Below, in pieces: positions 6,758 to 15,350 of a DNA stretch of 64,000 bases. The position numbers and the translations under genes were made by a program. How positions within the stretch are numbered: position 1 is the first letter of the stretch; the number at the start of each line of letters is the position of its first letter. The notes under the pieces are model-generated. The model was not told where the DNA came from. It saw only the letters and a list, made by a program, of their open reading frames with translations, and did not search any database. This DNA comes from Cyclobacteriaceae bacterium. Lineage in GTDB: Bacteria > Bacteroidota > Bacteroidia > Cytophagales > Cyclobacteriaceae. The stretch spans positions 1-64,000 of the forward strand of contig JAPZUF010000004.1 in the NCBI GenBank assembly GCA_027533395.1, in the 5' to 3' direction.

Positions 6758-7315
6758 ATGACGACCCCAAGATTTTTAAAATTCATCGTTACTGCCATTG
6801 TATTGTTGGTTGTTCTTGCTTTTATAAGCTGGGAATATTTTCATGGTGGCGTTGTAAGCCATCATATATTAAATCAAAAGGAGTTACCTGCTATTTCTAA
6901 TTGGTGGGGTGTGGTTGTTCTGCCAATTTTCACTTGGTTTTTGCTGAGTAGAATAGAAAGGAGATTTAATCAAGAAGGCAGTAAACATCCATCTTCTAAA
7001 AAGTTTATTCATAAAACTTTATTGCACTTCCTTGTAGGGTTTTCGCTTGGACTTGCCCTCGCACTTTCTTTTGTGCATGACTTTCAACCTTTCTTAGAAA
7101 ACGTGTTGGTTATCTTTTTAATTCTAAGTTTTGTTTTCCCGATTTACTACGCTGAATGTATACTAGGATTTGTAGTAGCCATGACTTTTACTTTCGGAGC
7201 CATTATTCCTATTGTTTTTATTTTGGTTATGGCATCTATAGGTGCGATTATTTACAAATGGATTCGACCCTTTGTTATTCAATCCGTTAGGAAACTCAGG
7301 CAAGCTCATCACTAG
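6758..7315 (+). CDS. Integral membrane protein, unknown function
   Basis: 185 aa from ATG 6758 (MTTPRFLKFIVTAIVLLVV). A TTG at 6713 would add a basic 15-residue tail and is less likely. Four to five hydrophobic spans are visible: ~8-28, ~48-63 (WWGVVVLPIFTWFLL), ~91-110 (LLHFLVGFSLGLALAL), ~119-140 and ~148-172. A short basic cytoplasmic tail (SVRKLRQAHH) closes it. No conserved motif or family was recognised. It stands alone between the phosphatase pseudogene and a small secreted protein, inside the interval bracketed by the two direct repeats. Confidence 0.65.
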   Translation: MTTPRFLKFIVTAIVLLVVLAFISWEYFHGGVVSHHILNQKELPAISNWWGVVVLPIFTWFLLSRIERRFNQEGSKHPSSKKFIHKTLLHFLVGFSLGLALALSFVHDFQPFLENVLVIFLILSFVFPIYYAECILGFVVAMTFTFGAIIPIVFILVMASIGAIIYKWIRPFVIQSVRKLRQAHH

Positions 7316-7583
7316 GCTCACCATTATTTCAGCAAATCGAATTAAGGTGAATCGTATACACTATAGATTCAGTCAAGAAGATCAGCACAAATCAATTATA
7401 AAGCCTATTGTTAATTGAAAGTGTTCACAGTTCAAGCATTTTGTGGTATATTCATTTACATTTTCATTTATATTGAAAGGAGTAGATACTTCATCTCACT
7501 TTTTTAAAAACATAAAAGATCATAACCGATGAAATAAATATGTAACAATACATATCCACATACCTAACCCTAAACATACCCAT

Positions 7584-7931
7584 ATGAAATACTTCATCCT
7601 TTTCTCATTCGTTTGTCTGAGCCACATCTGCTTCGGGCAAATTTTAATAGCCGGCACAGATATCAATAAACTTGAGCCCGGCACACACATACAGGTTGAG
7701 GCCGCTTATTACACAGGCGCAAAACTTAGAGTGTCTGTAGATTACGGACAAGAACTGGATGGAAGAAGCGTTAAACAAGTTACCGTAGATGAAGGCGATG
7801 GAAAGAAGGAATTTAATTCTCCTACGCATGCCCTGAATTTCTTTCTAACCAATGGCTGGGAGTTAGTAGATACCAATGTTGGTATCGCTGAAGCACGAGT
7901 GTATCATTTCGTTTTAAAAAGAAAAAGCTAA
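7584..7931 (+). CDS. Small secreted protein, DUF4177-like
   Basis: 115 aa with a clear signal peptide (MKYFILFSFVCLSHICFG). The mature part has a charged beta hairpin (LRVSVDYGQELDGR) and a C-terminal segment ALNFFLTNGWELVDTN...ARVYHFVLKRK. That layout, Ala-Leu-Asn before GWELV and a closing YHFxLKR, is seen in small Bacteroidota proteins of the DUF4177 kind. Function is unknown. ATG 7584 is the only sensible start. It ends ten bases before direct-repeat copy B. Confidence 0.7.
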   Translation: MKYFILFSFVCLSHICFGQILIAGTDINKLEPGTHIQVEAAYYTGAKLRVSVDYGQELDGRSVKQVTVDEGDGKKEFNSPTHALNFFLTNGWELVDTNVGIAEARVYHFVLKRKS

Positions 7932-7940
7932 CCCTACTAA

Positions 7941-8085
7941 CGCGGATGTTATGAGGTGGAATGTGTGAAGTTCATCCGTTGTAATAACTGGATGTGCTTT
8001 TATGAGGTAAGCAAAATATATTGTTCAACATTCGGGGCACGGAAATAATCTCTGCGCCAGATGTGAAGCATAGTTTTAATTACTT
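7941..8085 (+). repeat. Direct repeat, copy B
   Basis: Same order as copy A (6021-6150): CGCGGATGTT, GTTCATCCGT, then CTGCGCCAGATG at nearly identical spacing (110 versus 111 bases), in the same orientation. The two copies bracket ~1.8 kb holding the phosphatase pseudogene and two small genes. Confidence 0.65.
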
Positions 8086-8132
8086 GATTGTCTATCCCTT
8101 CTGTAAACTTACGGATTTAACTCTTCTTATGT

Positions 8133-9398
8133 CTATTTCAATCTAAACCTATATCTAACAGTTGCTTTGCCTTTTATTGCAAGTCCATTGCTTTTGGCGG
8201 GTTGCCAAGCAGGACCCTTTTTAATTACATCCATTAGCGCTTCATCCATACCGAAACCTGCGCTGCGCTCAATTTCAAAATCTGATAATGAAGCATCTGT
8301 ATTCACCTGAAAAGAAATGGTTACGCGTCCTTCTTTTTGTTGTGCTTTAGCCTCGGCAGGATAAACAACGTGTTCGTTCAAATATTGTTGATAGGATGCC
8401 CAGCCATCTACTGGTCGCGCTTGCTCGTAACCCGTATTTTCTTTTTCTGCTCCTCCACCATATCCTGTTACCACTACTTCACTCAGTTGTGTAACATCGG
8501 TGCTTAATTCAGCATCTATCACATTTTTTTCTCCAACAGGTATTTCTAAGGTTCGCATACCAATAAAAGAAAAGACCAAAATCGGATTTCCCGTTGTTAA
8601 CATTAATTCATACGAACCATCCTCTTTCGATATGGTTCCGTTGGTTGTTCCTTTTTCCACAACGTTAATGCCGGGAATAAAAGATCCATCTTCAGCAGAA
8701 GTTACTGTACCACTCACTTTTAAAGTGTTCGCAACAAATGCGCTGCGTTTGGCTTTGTTTTCTTTCTTAATCTCTTCCTGTATTTTATCTCTTACATCTT
8801 CAGCTTTCAACAAGGGTTTTGCTTCTTCAATGGGTGCAGCCGATACTACCGTCTTTTCATCAGCCACAACAATAGGTTCGGTTTTAATTTCTGCTTCAGC
8901 TTTTTCTTCTATTAGATTATCGGTAACGGCAGCTAAGGTTTGTGCATCTCGTTTCTCTTCTGGCTTTTCTTCTACTTTAAATACAGACTTGCTTTCCTTA
9001 CTTGTTTCTGCTTTGTTTTCTGCAATCAAATCTTTACCCATCGGTTGGATGGTATCTGGTTGTTGCATGATTTCATTTTTAGATTCTACCTGTGCAATGC
9101 TTTCTATTTCTTTTTTATCTTCTTGTAAATAGTTCCAAACAAAATAGGAGCTACTTGCCACTAATAAAACCGCAGCTGCAATTTGCCACCAGATAAATCC
9201 TCTCTTGTTTTTCTTTTCTTTATCAATTGTTTTAATTAAATCATTTACTTCCAAAGAAAAATTTTCCGCTTGTTGAGCGCCTTCTACTGCATCGGCCAAA
9301 AATGGATCGCTCAGCATCTTTTTTTCAAATGCATGTTTTTCAGCATTTGTCATGTTGCCCTTTATATAGCGCTCAATATCGTGTTGATATTTATCCAT
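8133..9398 (-). CDS. Anti-sigma-like protein fused to CarboxypepD_reg and TonB C-terminal domains
   Basis: 421 aa. Residues 1-70 are a charged helical cytoplasmic domain (MDKYQHDIERYIKGNMTNAE) like the N-termini of Bacteroidota anti-sigma proteins, without zinc ligands. One membrane span follows (WWQIAAAVLLVASSSYFVW, ~70-90). A Glu/Lys-rich periplasmic linker leads to a CarboxypepD_reg-like module (SGTVTSAEDGSFIPGINVVE ... SEVVVTGYGGG, ~228-315). The C-terminus (~325-421) is TonB-like (YLNEHVVYPAEAKAQQKEG, then VTISFQVN and RYRFRLK). Its ATG lies inside the sigma gene's last codons (8-bp overlap), so the two are co-translated. Inference: a membrane regulator that holds the sigma factor and senses a periplasmic or outer-membrane event. 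Confidence 0.8.
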   Translation of the reverse strand: MDKYQHDIERYIKGNMTNAEKHAFEKKMLSDPFLADAVEGAQQAENFSLEVNDLIKTIDKEKKNKRGFIWWQIAAAVLLVASSSYFVWNYLQEDKKEIESIAQVESKNEIMQQPDTIQPMGKDLIAENKAETSKESKSVFKVEEKPEEKRDAQTLAAVTDNLIEEKAEAEIKTEPIVVADEKTVVSAAPIEEAKPLLKAEDVRDKIQEEIKKENKAKRSAFVANTLKVSGTVTSAEDGSFIPGINVVEKGTTNGTISKEDGSYELMLTTGNPILVFSFIGMRTLEIPVGEKNVIDAELSTDVTQLSEVVVTGYGGGAEKENTGYEQARPVDGWASYQQYLNEHVVYPAEAKAQQKEGRVTISFQVNTDASLSDFEIERSAGFGMDEALMDVIKKGPAWQPAKSNGLAIKGKATVRYRFRLK

Positions 9399-9957
9399 TT
9401 CGTTCTAAGCAGATTTTCAAATTTCGTTTTCCATTCTGTATGTAACTCTTTACTTTTTTCAAGTCGTATCCTGTATGATCCGCTACTTCCTGGTAACATT
9501 TTTCCTGTAAATAAAACAAGTTAATACAGCTTTGTTGTTCCGCATTCAATTCGTCAATACATTTTTTAAGCTGATGTAAATTTCCTTCAACACTAAATTC
9601 CTCATCATCTAGATGCTCTTCGGGCACAGTTTCCATAAAGCGTTCATTAATTTCTTCTTTATGAATATTTTTTGCAGATCGCAAGTGCATCAGGCAATGG
9701 TTTTTCGTGCTTACATAAAGCCAACTTTTAAAATGCGTTACTTCATGTTTTAGCAAAGTATCCATCATTTTCTCAAAAACCTGCATGGCGGCATCTCGGG
9801 CCTCCTCTTTGTCTTTTAAGTATTTTCTACAAACCCCTAACACCAACGATGCATATCTTTTAAACAGCTCACCAGCCACCAAACGGTTAGCATCGGCCTT
9901 GTAGGCTGCCACTAATTCAGCATCGCTTAGTTCATATATGGGTTTGGCCGAAAACAT
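9391..9957 (-). CDS. ECF-type RNA polymerase sigma factor
   Basis: 188 aa, the usual ECF length. Region 2 is visible at ~20-85 (LFKRYASLVLGVCRKYLKD, then ARDAAMQVFEKM, FKSWLYVSTKNHCLMHLR). Region 4 is at ~125-185 (LNAEQQSCINLFYLQEKCYQ, EVADHTGYDLKKVKSYIQNG, KRNLK), a standard helix-turn-helix for the -35-like element. It is the first gene of a two-gene operon with the anti-sigma/TonB protein and diverges from the VWA-protein gene, with a 66-bp shared control region (9958-10023). Positive autoregulation through that region is plausible but not shown. Confidence 0.92.
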   Translation of the reverse strand: MFSAKPIYELSDAELVAAYKADANRLVAGELFKRYASLVLGVCRKYLKDKEEARDAAMQVFEKMMDTLLKHEVTHFKSWLYVSTKNHCLMHLRSAKNIHKEEINERFMETVPEEHLDDEEFSVEGNLHQLKKCIDELNAEQQSCINLFYLQEKCYQEVADHTGYDLKKVKSYIQNGKRNLKICLERNG

Positions 9958-10023
9958 TTATTAAAAATAATTTATGGAATACCGCACAAGGCTGCATCTC
10001 ATCAGCAAATAAACAGAAAGCTT

Positions 10024-11880
10024 ATGAAATCCACATGCTTAACCTTGATGCTGTTGCTCTTTTTTTCAACAGCCTTTAAAAGTCCGGTTATAATGATTAC
10101 CGGAAAAGTAACCAGTGCCGAAGATGGCTCCGTATTGCCGGGAGTAAACGTTGTTGAAAAGGGCAGTGCTAATGGCTCCATAACCAACGAAAAAGGAGAA
10201 TACAGCATTTATGTGCAAAGTGAAAAGAGTGTTTTGGTGTTTTCATTTATTGGTTTGCAAACAACAGAAGTAAAAGTTGGTAACAGAACCAAGATTAATG
10301 TGGCCTTAAGTTTAGATGTAACACAACTCAATGAAGTTGTTGTTACGGGTCAAAACAAAAGCATTAGCAAGAGAGATTTAAGAAGAATAGAGGCTGAACA
10401 AGATGCCGGAGCTTACTATCATACTGCCCCTTCGCATTTTATTCATCATCAACCTACACCACAACCTAACACTGAAGAGTATGCGAACATCGTAGAGAAT
10501 GGTTTTCAAGATCCAAAAGTAAAACCTCTTTCAACTTTTTCTATCGATGTTGATAAAGCCAGTTACAGCAACGTACGCAGATTCATCAACAGCGGACAAA
10601 TGCCTCCGAAAGATGCAGTGCGCATTGAAGAGTTAATCAATTATTTTGAATATGATTATCCCCAGCCCGATCGCGAACATCCTTTCTCTATCACAACTGA
10701 GTTAACACAAGCACCATGGAACAGCGAAAGACAATTGGTCTTAATTGGTTTACAAGGCAAAAAAATGGATACACGCGATTTACCTCCATCTAACCTGGTT
10801 TTCTTAATTGATGTTAGCGGCTCAATGAGCGACCCAAACAAATTGCCTTTACTAAAAACTTCTTTCAAAATGTTGGTGAATGAATTGCGTCCACAAGATC
10901 GCATCGCCATTGTAGTATATGCCGGTGCAGCAGGACTCGTTTTACCCTCTACCTCTGGTGCAGAAAAAGAAAAAATTATAGCAGCCTTAGATCAGTTACA
11001 AGCGGGTGGCTCAACTGCAGGTGGTGCCGGTATTCAGTTAGCATATAAAACAGCGCGCGAAAATTTTTCTAAAGAAGGAAACAACAGAGTTATTCTCGCT
11101 ACCGATGGTGATTTTAATGTAGGCGCCAGCAGCGATAAAGACATGGAACAATTGATTGAAGAAGAAAGAAAAAGTGGTGTGTTTCTAACGGTGCTAGGTT
11201 TTGGCATGGGCAACTTCAAAGATGCTAAAATGGAAATACTCGCAGATAAAGGAAATGGTAATTATGCGTATATCGATAACGTTATGGAAGCGCGTAAAAC
11301 ACTGGTAAATGAATTTGGCGGAACGCTTTTTACCATTGCGAAAGATGTGAAATTGCAAGTAGAGTTTAATCCTGCGTATGTGAAATCGTATCGGTTAATT
11401 GGGTATGAAAATCGTTTGTTAAAAGATGAAGATTTTAACAATGATAAAAAAGATGCGGGCGAATTAGGTGCTGGGCATACCGTTACCGCTTTGTATGAAA
11501 TCATTCCGGCTAATAGCCAAGAGAGACCTTTAGTAGATGATTTGAAATACCAAAACAAGAAAGTTGTTAATGGTAATGAAAACGGAGAATTATTAACGGT
11601 TAAGTTTCGCTATAAAAAACCTGATGAAGACACTAGCAAATTATTGGTGAATGTTTTATCGGCCAAAGAAACCAACATCAACGAAGCCAGCAGAAATGTA
11701 AAATGGTCGGCAGCCGTGGCAGGTTTTGGTATGTTACTAAGAGGTTCTGAAAACATCGAAAACTTTGGTTACGAGCAAGTAGTGCAATTAGCGAAACAAG
11801 CTAAAGGAAAAGATGCGCAAGGCTACCAACGCGAGTTTATCGATTTAGCGCAATCTGTTCCTTTCTTGGCTAAGCGATAA
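10024..11880 (+). CDS. VWA-domain protein (YfbK type) with N-terminal CarboxypepD_reg module
   Basis: 618 aa. Signal-like N-terminus (MKSTCLTLMLLLFFSTAFK), then a CarboxypepD_reg-like domain (~25-105, TGKVTSAEDGSVLPGVNVVE to LNEVVVTG) closely similar to that of the divergent anti-sigma/TonB protein. Residues ~150-240 match the VWA-associated N-terminal region (STFSIDVDKASYSNVRRFIN). The VWA domain (~255-430) carries a MIDAS motif DVSGSMS and a later ATDGDFN. The C-terminal ~170 residues (ALYEIIP ... AAVAGFGMLLRGS) fit the DUF3520-type tail of YfbK proteins. Probably periplasmic or outer-membrane associated, binding a protein partner through a divalent metal. No lipobox Cys is obvious, apart from an early Cys at residue 5. 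Confidence 0.88.
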   Translation: MKSTCLTLMLLLFFSTAFKSPVIMITGKVTSAEDGSVLPGVNVVEKGSANGSITNEKGEYSIYVQSEKSVLVFSFIGLQTTEVKVGNRTKINVALSLDVTQLNEVVVTGQNKSISKRDLRRIEAEQDAGAYYHTAPSHFIHHQPTPQPNTEEYANIVENGFQDPKVKPLSTFSIDVDKASYSNVRRFINSGQMPPKDAVRIEELINYFEYDYPQPDREHPFSITTELTQAPWNSERQLVLIGLQGKKMDTRDLPPSNLVFLIDVSGSMSDPNKLPLLKTSFKMLVNELRPQDRIAIVVYAGAAGLVLPSTSGAEKEKIIAALDQLQAGGSTAGGAGIQLAYKTARENFSKEGNNRVILATDGDFNVGASSDKDMEQLIEEERKSGVFLTVLGFGMGNFKDAKMEILADKGNGNYAYIDNVMEARKTLVNEFGGTLFTIAKDVKLQVEFNPAYVKSYRLIGYENRLLKDEDFNNDKKDAGELGAGHTVTALYEIIPANSQERPLVDDLKYQNKKVVNGNENGELLTVKFRYKKPDEDTSKLLVNVLSAKETNINEASRNVKWSAAVAGFGMLLRGSENIENFGYEQVVQLAKQAKGKDAQGYQREFIDLAQSVPFLAKR

Positions 11881-11901
11881 TCATTCGAGTTTAATATAAT
11901 T

Positions 11902-11933
11902 AATAAGTTCACGATTTAAATCGTGAACTTATT
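11902..11933. terminator. Perfect 32-bp palindrome, probable terminator
   Basis: AATAAGTTCACGATTT followed directly by its exact reverse complement, with a short T-rich tail. It starts 22 bases after the VWA gene stop. The perfect symmetry also allows a protein-binding role. Confidence 0.55.
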
Positions 11934-11980
11934 TGTTGTGCAAACAGATAAAATCTGATTTTACTTTTGAATAAACACCT

Positions 11981-12014
11981 AAGAAGCGCATGAATATCCC
12001 GCGCTTCTTTTTAT
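11981..12014 (+). terminator. Hairpin with T-run before the second sigma gene
   Basis: AAGAAGCGC, an 11-base loop, GCGCTTCTT and then TTTTATTTTT. It ends only 13 bases before the ATG of the sigma factor, so it would end incoming transcription and must overlap the promoter. Confidence 0.6.
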
Positions 12015-12026
12015 TTTTACTGCTTC

Positions 12027-12614
12027 ATGGAAGAAGAAATCATCAAAAATAATTATACAGATGCGCAGAAAAGCCGGATTTTCGATCAGGAGTTTATGCC
12101 GCACATCAACGCCATGTACAACTTTGCTTATCGTTTAACGCTTGATCGTGACGATGCCAAAGATTTATTGCAAGACACGTACTTAAAAGCATATCGCTTC
12201 ATCGACTCTTTTCAAGAAGGAACTAATGCCAAGGCTTGGTTGTTCCGCATTTTGAAGAATAGCTTCATCAACGATTATAGAAAGAAAAGCAAAGAGCCGG
12301 CAAAAGTTGATTACCAGGAAGTAGAAACGTATTATAACTCCGAAGATGTTGACAGACAAATTACACCCGACTTGCGTGTAGAATCGCTCAGCAACATGAT
12401 TGGAGACGAAATATCCAATGCCTTAAACGCGCTGGATGTTGATTTCAGAACCGTTATTATTTTATGCGATCTGGAAGGTTTTAAGTACGAAGAGATGGCC
12501 AAAATTCTGGACATCCCGATTGGTACTGTGCGCAGCAGATTGCACCGCGCACGCAACTTATTGAAAGAAAAATTAAGTGAATACGCCAAGTCCATGGGAT
12601 ATAAAACAGCTTAA
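12027..12614 (+). CDS. ECF-type RNA polymerase sigma factor
   Basis: 195 aa. Region 2 at ~25-95 contains MYNFAYRLTLDRDDAKDLLQ, DTYLKAYRFID and AWLFRILKNSFINDYRKKSK; region 4 at ~135-190 contains FRTVIILCDLEGFKYEEMAK, IPIGTVRSRLHRAR. These are textbook ECF features and the protein belongs to the widespread SigR/RpoE-like sort that pairs with zinc anti-sigma factors. The next gene is exactly such an anti-sigma factor, 11 bp downstream. The preceding terminator hairpin isolates this operon from the VWA gene. Confidence 0.95.
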   Translation: MEEEIIKNNYTDAQKSRIFDQEFMPHINAMYNFAYRLTLDRDDAKDLLQDTYLKAYRFIDSFQEGTNAKAWLFRILKNSFINDYRKKSKEPAKVDYQEVETYYNSEDVDRQITPDLRVESLSNMIGDEISNALNALDVDFRTVIILCDLEGFKYEEMAKILDIPIGTVRSRLHRARNLLKEKLSEYAKSMGYKTA

Positions 12615-12625
12615 CCGGAGAATGT

Positions 12626-12892
12626 ATGAACGACCCTAGCAAGATGAAGCACGATTGCCCCAATCAAAAAGATTGCTTGCAACTTTTACAAGCCATTTTA
12701 GATGGTGAGGCAACTAAAGAGCAGAAAGAACATTTCATGAAAGAGCACCTCGATTCGTGCATGCCCTGTTACCAAAACTATCATTTAGAAGTGGCCATAC
12801 GAGATTTATTAAAAAAGAAATGCACACGCGAAGCTCCACAAGAATTAATCGACTCGATTAAAAAACAAATTGAACAAAACCTTCGTGCATAA
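12626..12892 (+). CDS. Zinc-type anti-sigma factor (ZAS family)
   Basis: 88 aa with no membrane span. The zinc motif H-x3-C-x2-C is at His41, Cys45 and Cys48 (HLDSCMPC), with an upstream Cys17 available as the fourth ligand. This is the signature of redox-sensitive ZAS anti-sigma factors such as RsrA, which release their sigma factor on thiol oxidation. It follows its sigma gene by 11 bp and its TAA shares two bases with the gmk start (TAATG), so all three genes are one operon. Disulfide sensing is inferred from family knowledge. Confidence 0.85.
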   Translation: MNDPSKMKHDCPNQKDCLQLLQAILDGEATKEQKEHFMKEHLDSCMPCYQNYHLEVAIRDLLKKKCTREAPQELIDSIKKQIEQNLRA

Positions 12893-13461
12893 TGCCGGGC
12901 AAAGCCATTATATTCTCCGCTCCATCAGGTTCCGGTAAAACTACCATCGTAAAATACTTGTTGGCTAATAATACAGATTTAGGTTTTTCTATTTCTGCCT
13001 CCACTCGCGATAAACGCGGTCGCACTGAGCAACACGGAAAAGATTATTACTTTCTCTCTCCGGAAGAGTTTAGAAAAAAAATTGAAAGCAATGAGTTTAT
13101 TGAGTGGGAAGAAGTGTATGAAGGCAATTTTTACGGCACATTAAAATCAGAAATAGAACGCTTGTGGGCAGAAGGAAAAAATGTGATTTTCGATGTTGAC
13201 GTAAAAGGTGGTTTAAATCTGAAAAAATATTTTGGCGATAATGCTTTGGCCATTTTTGTAAAAGTGCCAAGCATGGAAGTTTTAAAAGAAAGATTAAAAG
13301 ACAGAGGAACAGAATCAGAAGAAAGTTTATCCCGCAGGTTATTTAAAGCCCAATTCGAAATGGGATTTCAAGATAAGTTTGATGTTGTATTGATTAATGA
13401 AGATTTAGCCACATCACAAGCTGAAGCGCAGAGATTGTATGATGCGTTTAAAGTAAAATGA
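12892..13461 (+). CDS. gmk: Guanylate kinase
   Basis: 189 aa. ATP + GMP to ADP + GDP, essential for GTP and dGTP supply. The P-loop is near the start ([15 protein letters not shown]) and the GMP-binding region follows ([20 protein letters not shown], then [15 protein letters not shown]), with [15 protein letters not shown] and the Arg-rich LID further on. Length is normal for bacterial Gmk. The ATG overlaps the anti-sigma stop as TAATG, so translation is coupled. Placing gmk under an ECF/ZAS operon may tie nucleotide supply to a stress response, which is inference. Confidence 0.96.
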   Translation: MPGKAIIFSAPSGSGKTTIVKYLLANNTDLGFSISASTRDKRGRTEQHGKDYYFLSPEEFRKKIESNEFIEWEEVYEGNFYGTLKSEIERLWAEGKNVIFDVDVKGGLNLKKYFGDNALAIFVKVPSMEVLKERLKDRGTESEESLSRRLFKAQFEMGFQDKFDVVLINEDLATSQAEAQRLYDAFKVK

Positions 13462-13630
13462 TTTTCATTTTTGAAAATTCAATTTTCAACTCTAACAGCA
13501 ACAATTAGTTTCATTAAAGTTTTAGATTGCCTATTAACTATTAATCTTTAGAAGAAAGTTTGATATATACCAGTAAAAAGACCACGGTTTAAATCTTGAT
13601 CTTTTTATTCTAATCATCTTTAAAGCATCA

Positions 13631-14668
13631 TTATTTCAGTTCTAACTTACTCCCTTCTCTCAATGCCACAAATTTTTCTGAATTAATTTTATACTTTTCC
13701 AGAGCTTCTTTCAATTCTTCTATTGGTTCTGTTTGTCCATCATCTGCTAAAGGAAAAGTACCAAAGTGCGAAGCAACCGCCCACTCAGTTTTTGTATCTA
13801 CAAAAATTTTCACGGCATCCTCGGGCGAAGTGTGTATGTTTTGCATAAACCACGTTGGTTTATACGCTCCGATAGGTAAAATTGAAACTTGAATGGGTGC
13901 ACACTTCTCTCCTATTTCTTTAAATGTTGTTTCGTTATACCCGGTATCTCCGGCAAAATAAAGATTACCGGTTTTTCTTTTAATTACATATCCACACCAT
14001 AATGTTTTATCTCTATCAAACATACCTCTTCCAGAAAAGTGTTGCGCAGGCACTGCTTGTATGCTGATGTTATCTGTTAATCTTTTTTCATCCCACCAAT
14101 CCATGTCTTGCGCACCTATAATTTCTTCTTCCTCTAAAAATGCTTTTACACCAAGTGGGGTAATTATTTTAGGTTGATGTTTCTTAACTAATTCCTTTAC
14201 TGTTGTAATATCTAAATGATCGTAGTGGTTATGGCTAAGTATAATAAAATCGATGGACGGCAAATCTTCCATCTTAACTCCGGGTTGTCGCATGCGTTTG
14301 GGACCGGCCCAAGTAAACGGGCTCGTTCTCTCGCTCCACACGGGGTCGGTTAAAATGTTTACGCCCTCTACTTGTATTAAAAAAGTTGTGTGATTGATAA
14401 ACGTAATATGCAAGCCCGAATCAATTCTTTCTTTTGGTAGAGTTGTTTCTTCTTTATCTATTATTTCAGTCCACGGACCTTGTTCACGTTTTAGCATTCA
14501 TTGCAATACTTCTCCTAAACCTTTTGCTTTTACACCACCGGGGTTGATAAATTCCTTACCATTAAAGTGATCGCTAATGGGGCCTTGATAAATCGGAGCG
14601 CTGAGGTAATAACCTATCGAAATAAATAACACCACCCCTGTGGCGATAACGGCTGCAAGTATGATCAT
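13631..14668 (-). pseudogene. MBL-fold hydrolase (NAPE-PLD/UlaG-like) interrupted by an in-frame TGA-ATG
   Basis: Read from ATG 14668 the frame gives a membrane anchor (MIILAAVIATGVVLFISIGYY) and YQGPISDHFNGKEFINPGG ... GLGEVLQ, then TGA at 14498-14500 (codon 57) followed at once by an in-phase ATG and MLKREQGPW. The 288 residues after it carry the metallo-beta-lactamase motif HNHYDHLD (metal ligands HxHxDH), ILTDPVWS, and YFAGDTGY. In related proteins the DHFdG...NPGG segment runs unbroken into the (W)xL.R..GPW segment, often with a Trp where the TGA stands, so a TGG to TGA change is likely. The catalytic domain could still be made by reinitiation at 14497. A start at 14716 is rejected because it lies in the upstream gene's terminator. 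The gene product would be a membrane-anchored phosphodiesterase or lactonase-like hydrolase. Confidence 0.75.
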
Positions 14669-14688
14669 GATCTTCTTCAAGTATATAA

Positions 14689-14722
14689 AAATAAAAACGT
14701 CTGATGCTTTTAACACCAGACG
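14689..14722 (-). terminator. Intrinsic terminator (minus strand)
   Basis: On the minus strand: CGTCTGGTG, loop TTAAAAG, CATCAGACG, then TTTTTATTTTTA. It closes the transcript of the two tandem secreted-protein genes and lies just upstream of the MBL gene. Confidence 0.8.
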
Positions 14723-14746
14723 CTTCTTCTTGTTTTTTAGTGTTTT

Positions 14747-15340
14747 CTATTGTATCATTTTCGCAATTTTCTCAACAGGTATTGTATTGGCCCATTTTAA
14801 AACTTCTGCTTCGTTGCTGTTATTGGCATACAACGTTATTAAGGTTGAGTTCATCGGTATTTGCAGCGTATAATCTTCCTGGTTGTTCTCAGTGTTTACA
14901 CTTTTCTGCAAAATGCTTTTATACCCATTTATTCGCACTACTTTTTGTGAGCCATCACCAGAATTACCCATAAACGGAACTGATAAAATGGCATTGAGCG
15001 ATGCAATCAATGGTGAGTTACTCATGATTTCGATTCGAGCTGTTTTCGGATTTGCTCCATACTCACGGTGAATCAAACAACCAGCCAACCCTGTATTAGC
15101 TGTAACGTTATCTGATTTTGTATTGGCTTTTAAGGCATCGAACTGTGTAGGCAAAAGCAATAACACTTCTTTACCGATTTGAATATCCAATTCGGTTATC
15201 ATTTGTTGCATAGCAAAACGGGCACCATCTAAATTGCCTTTGCTATACTCAGCTTTTGCCGTGGCTAAATTTTTATCGAATTGTGCAAATGCAAAAGTTG
15301 TTATAAATAATAGTATGATGATTGATGATAATTTTTTCAT
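14747..15340 (-). CDS. Secreted protein, tandem paralogue 2
   Basis: 197 aa from ATG 15340 (MKKLSSIIILLFITTFAFA, signal peptide); a TTG nine bases upstream is less likely. The mature part matches its neighbour: a helical tract (AKAEYSKGNLDGARFAMQQM), ...IGKEVLLLLPTQFDALKA, then LAGCLIHREYG and RIEIMSNSPLIASLNAIL, KVVRINGYKSIL and a closing helix AEVLKWANTIPVEKIAKMIQ. No known family was recognised; the shape suggests a periplasmic beta-sheet domain behind a helical hairpin. It starts ten bases after its paralogue ends and ends at a strong terminator. Confidence 0.8.
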   Translation of the reverse strand: MKKLSSIIILLFITTFAFAQFDKNLATAKAEYSKGNLDGARFAMQQMITELDIQIGKEVLLLLPTQFDALKANTKSDNVTANTGLAGCLIHREYGANPKTARIEIMSNSPLIASLNAILSVPFMGNSGDGSQKVVRINGYKSILQKSVNTENNQEDYTLQIPMNSTLITLYANNSNEAEVLKWANTIPVEKIAKMIQ

Positions 15341-15350
15341 GGCTAACAAT

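Noticed and set aside
8500-9132. 210-codon plus-strand frame inside the anti-sigma/TonB gene
   Set aside because: Antisense shadow; the minus-strand protein has recognisable domains throughout and overlaps its sigma gene.
14669-14716. N-terminal extension of the MBL-fold gene up to 14716
   Set aside because: This stretch is the terminator hairpin of the preceding operon; the anchor starts properly at ATG 14668.
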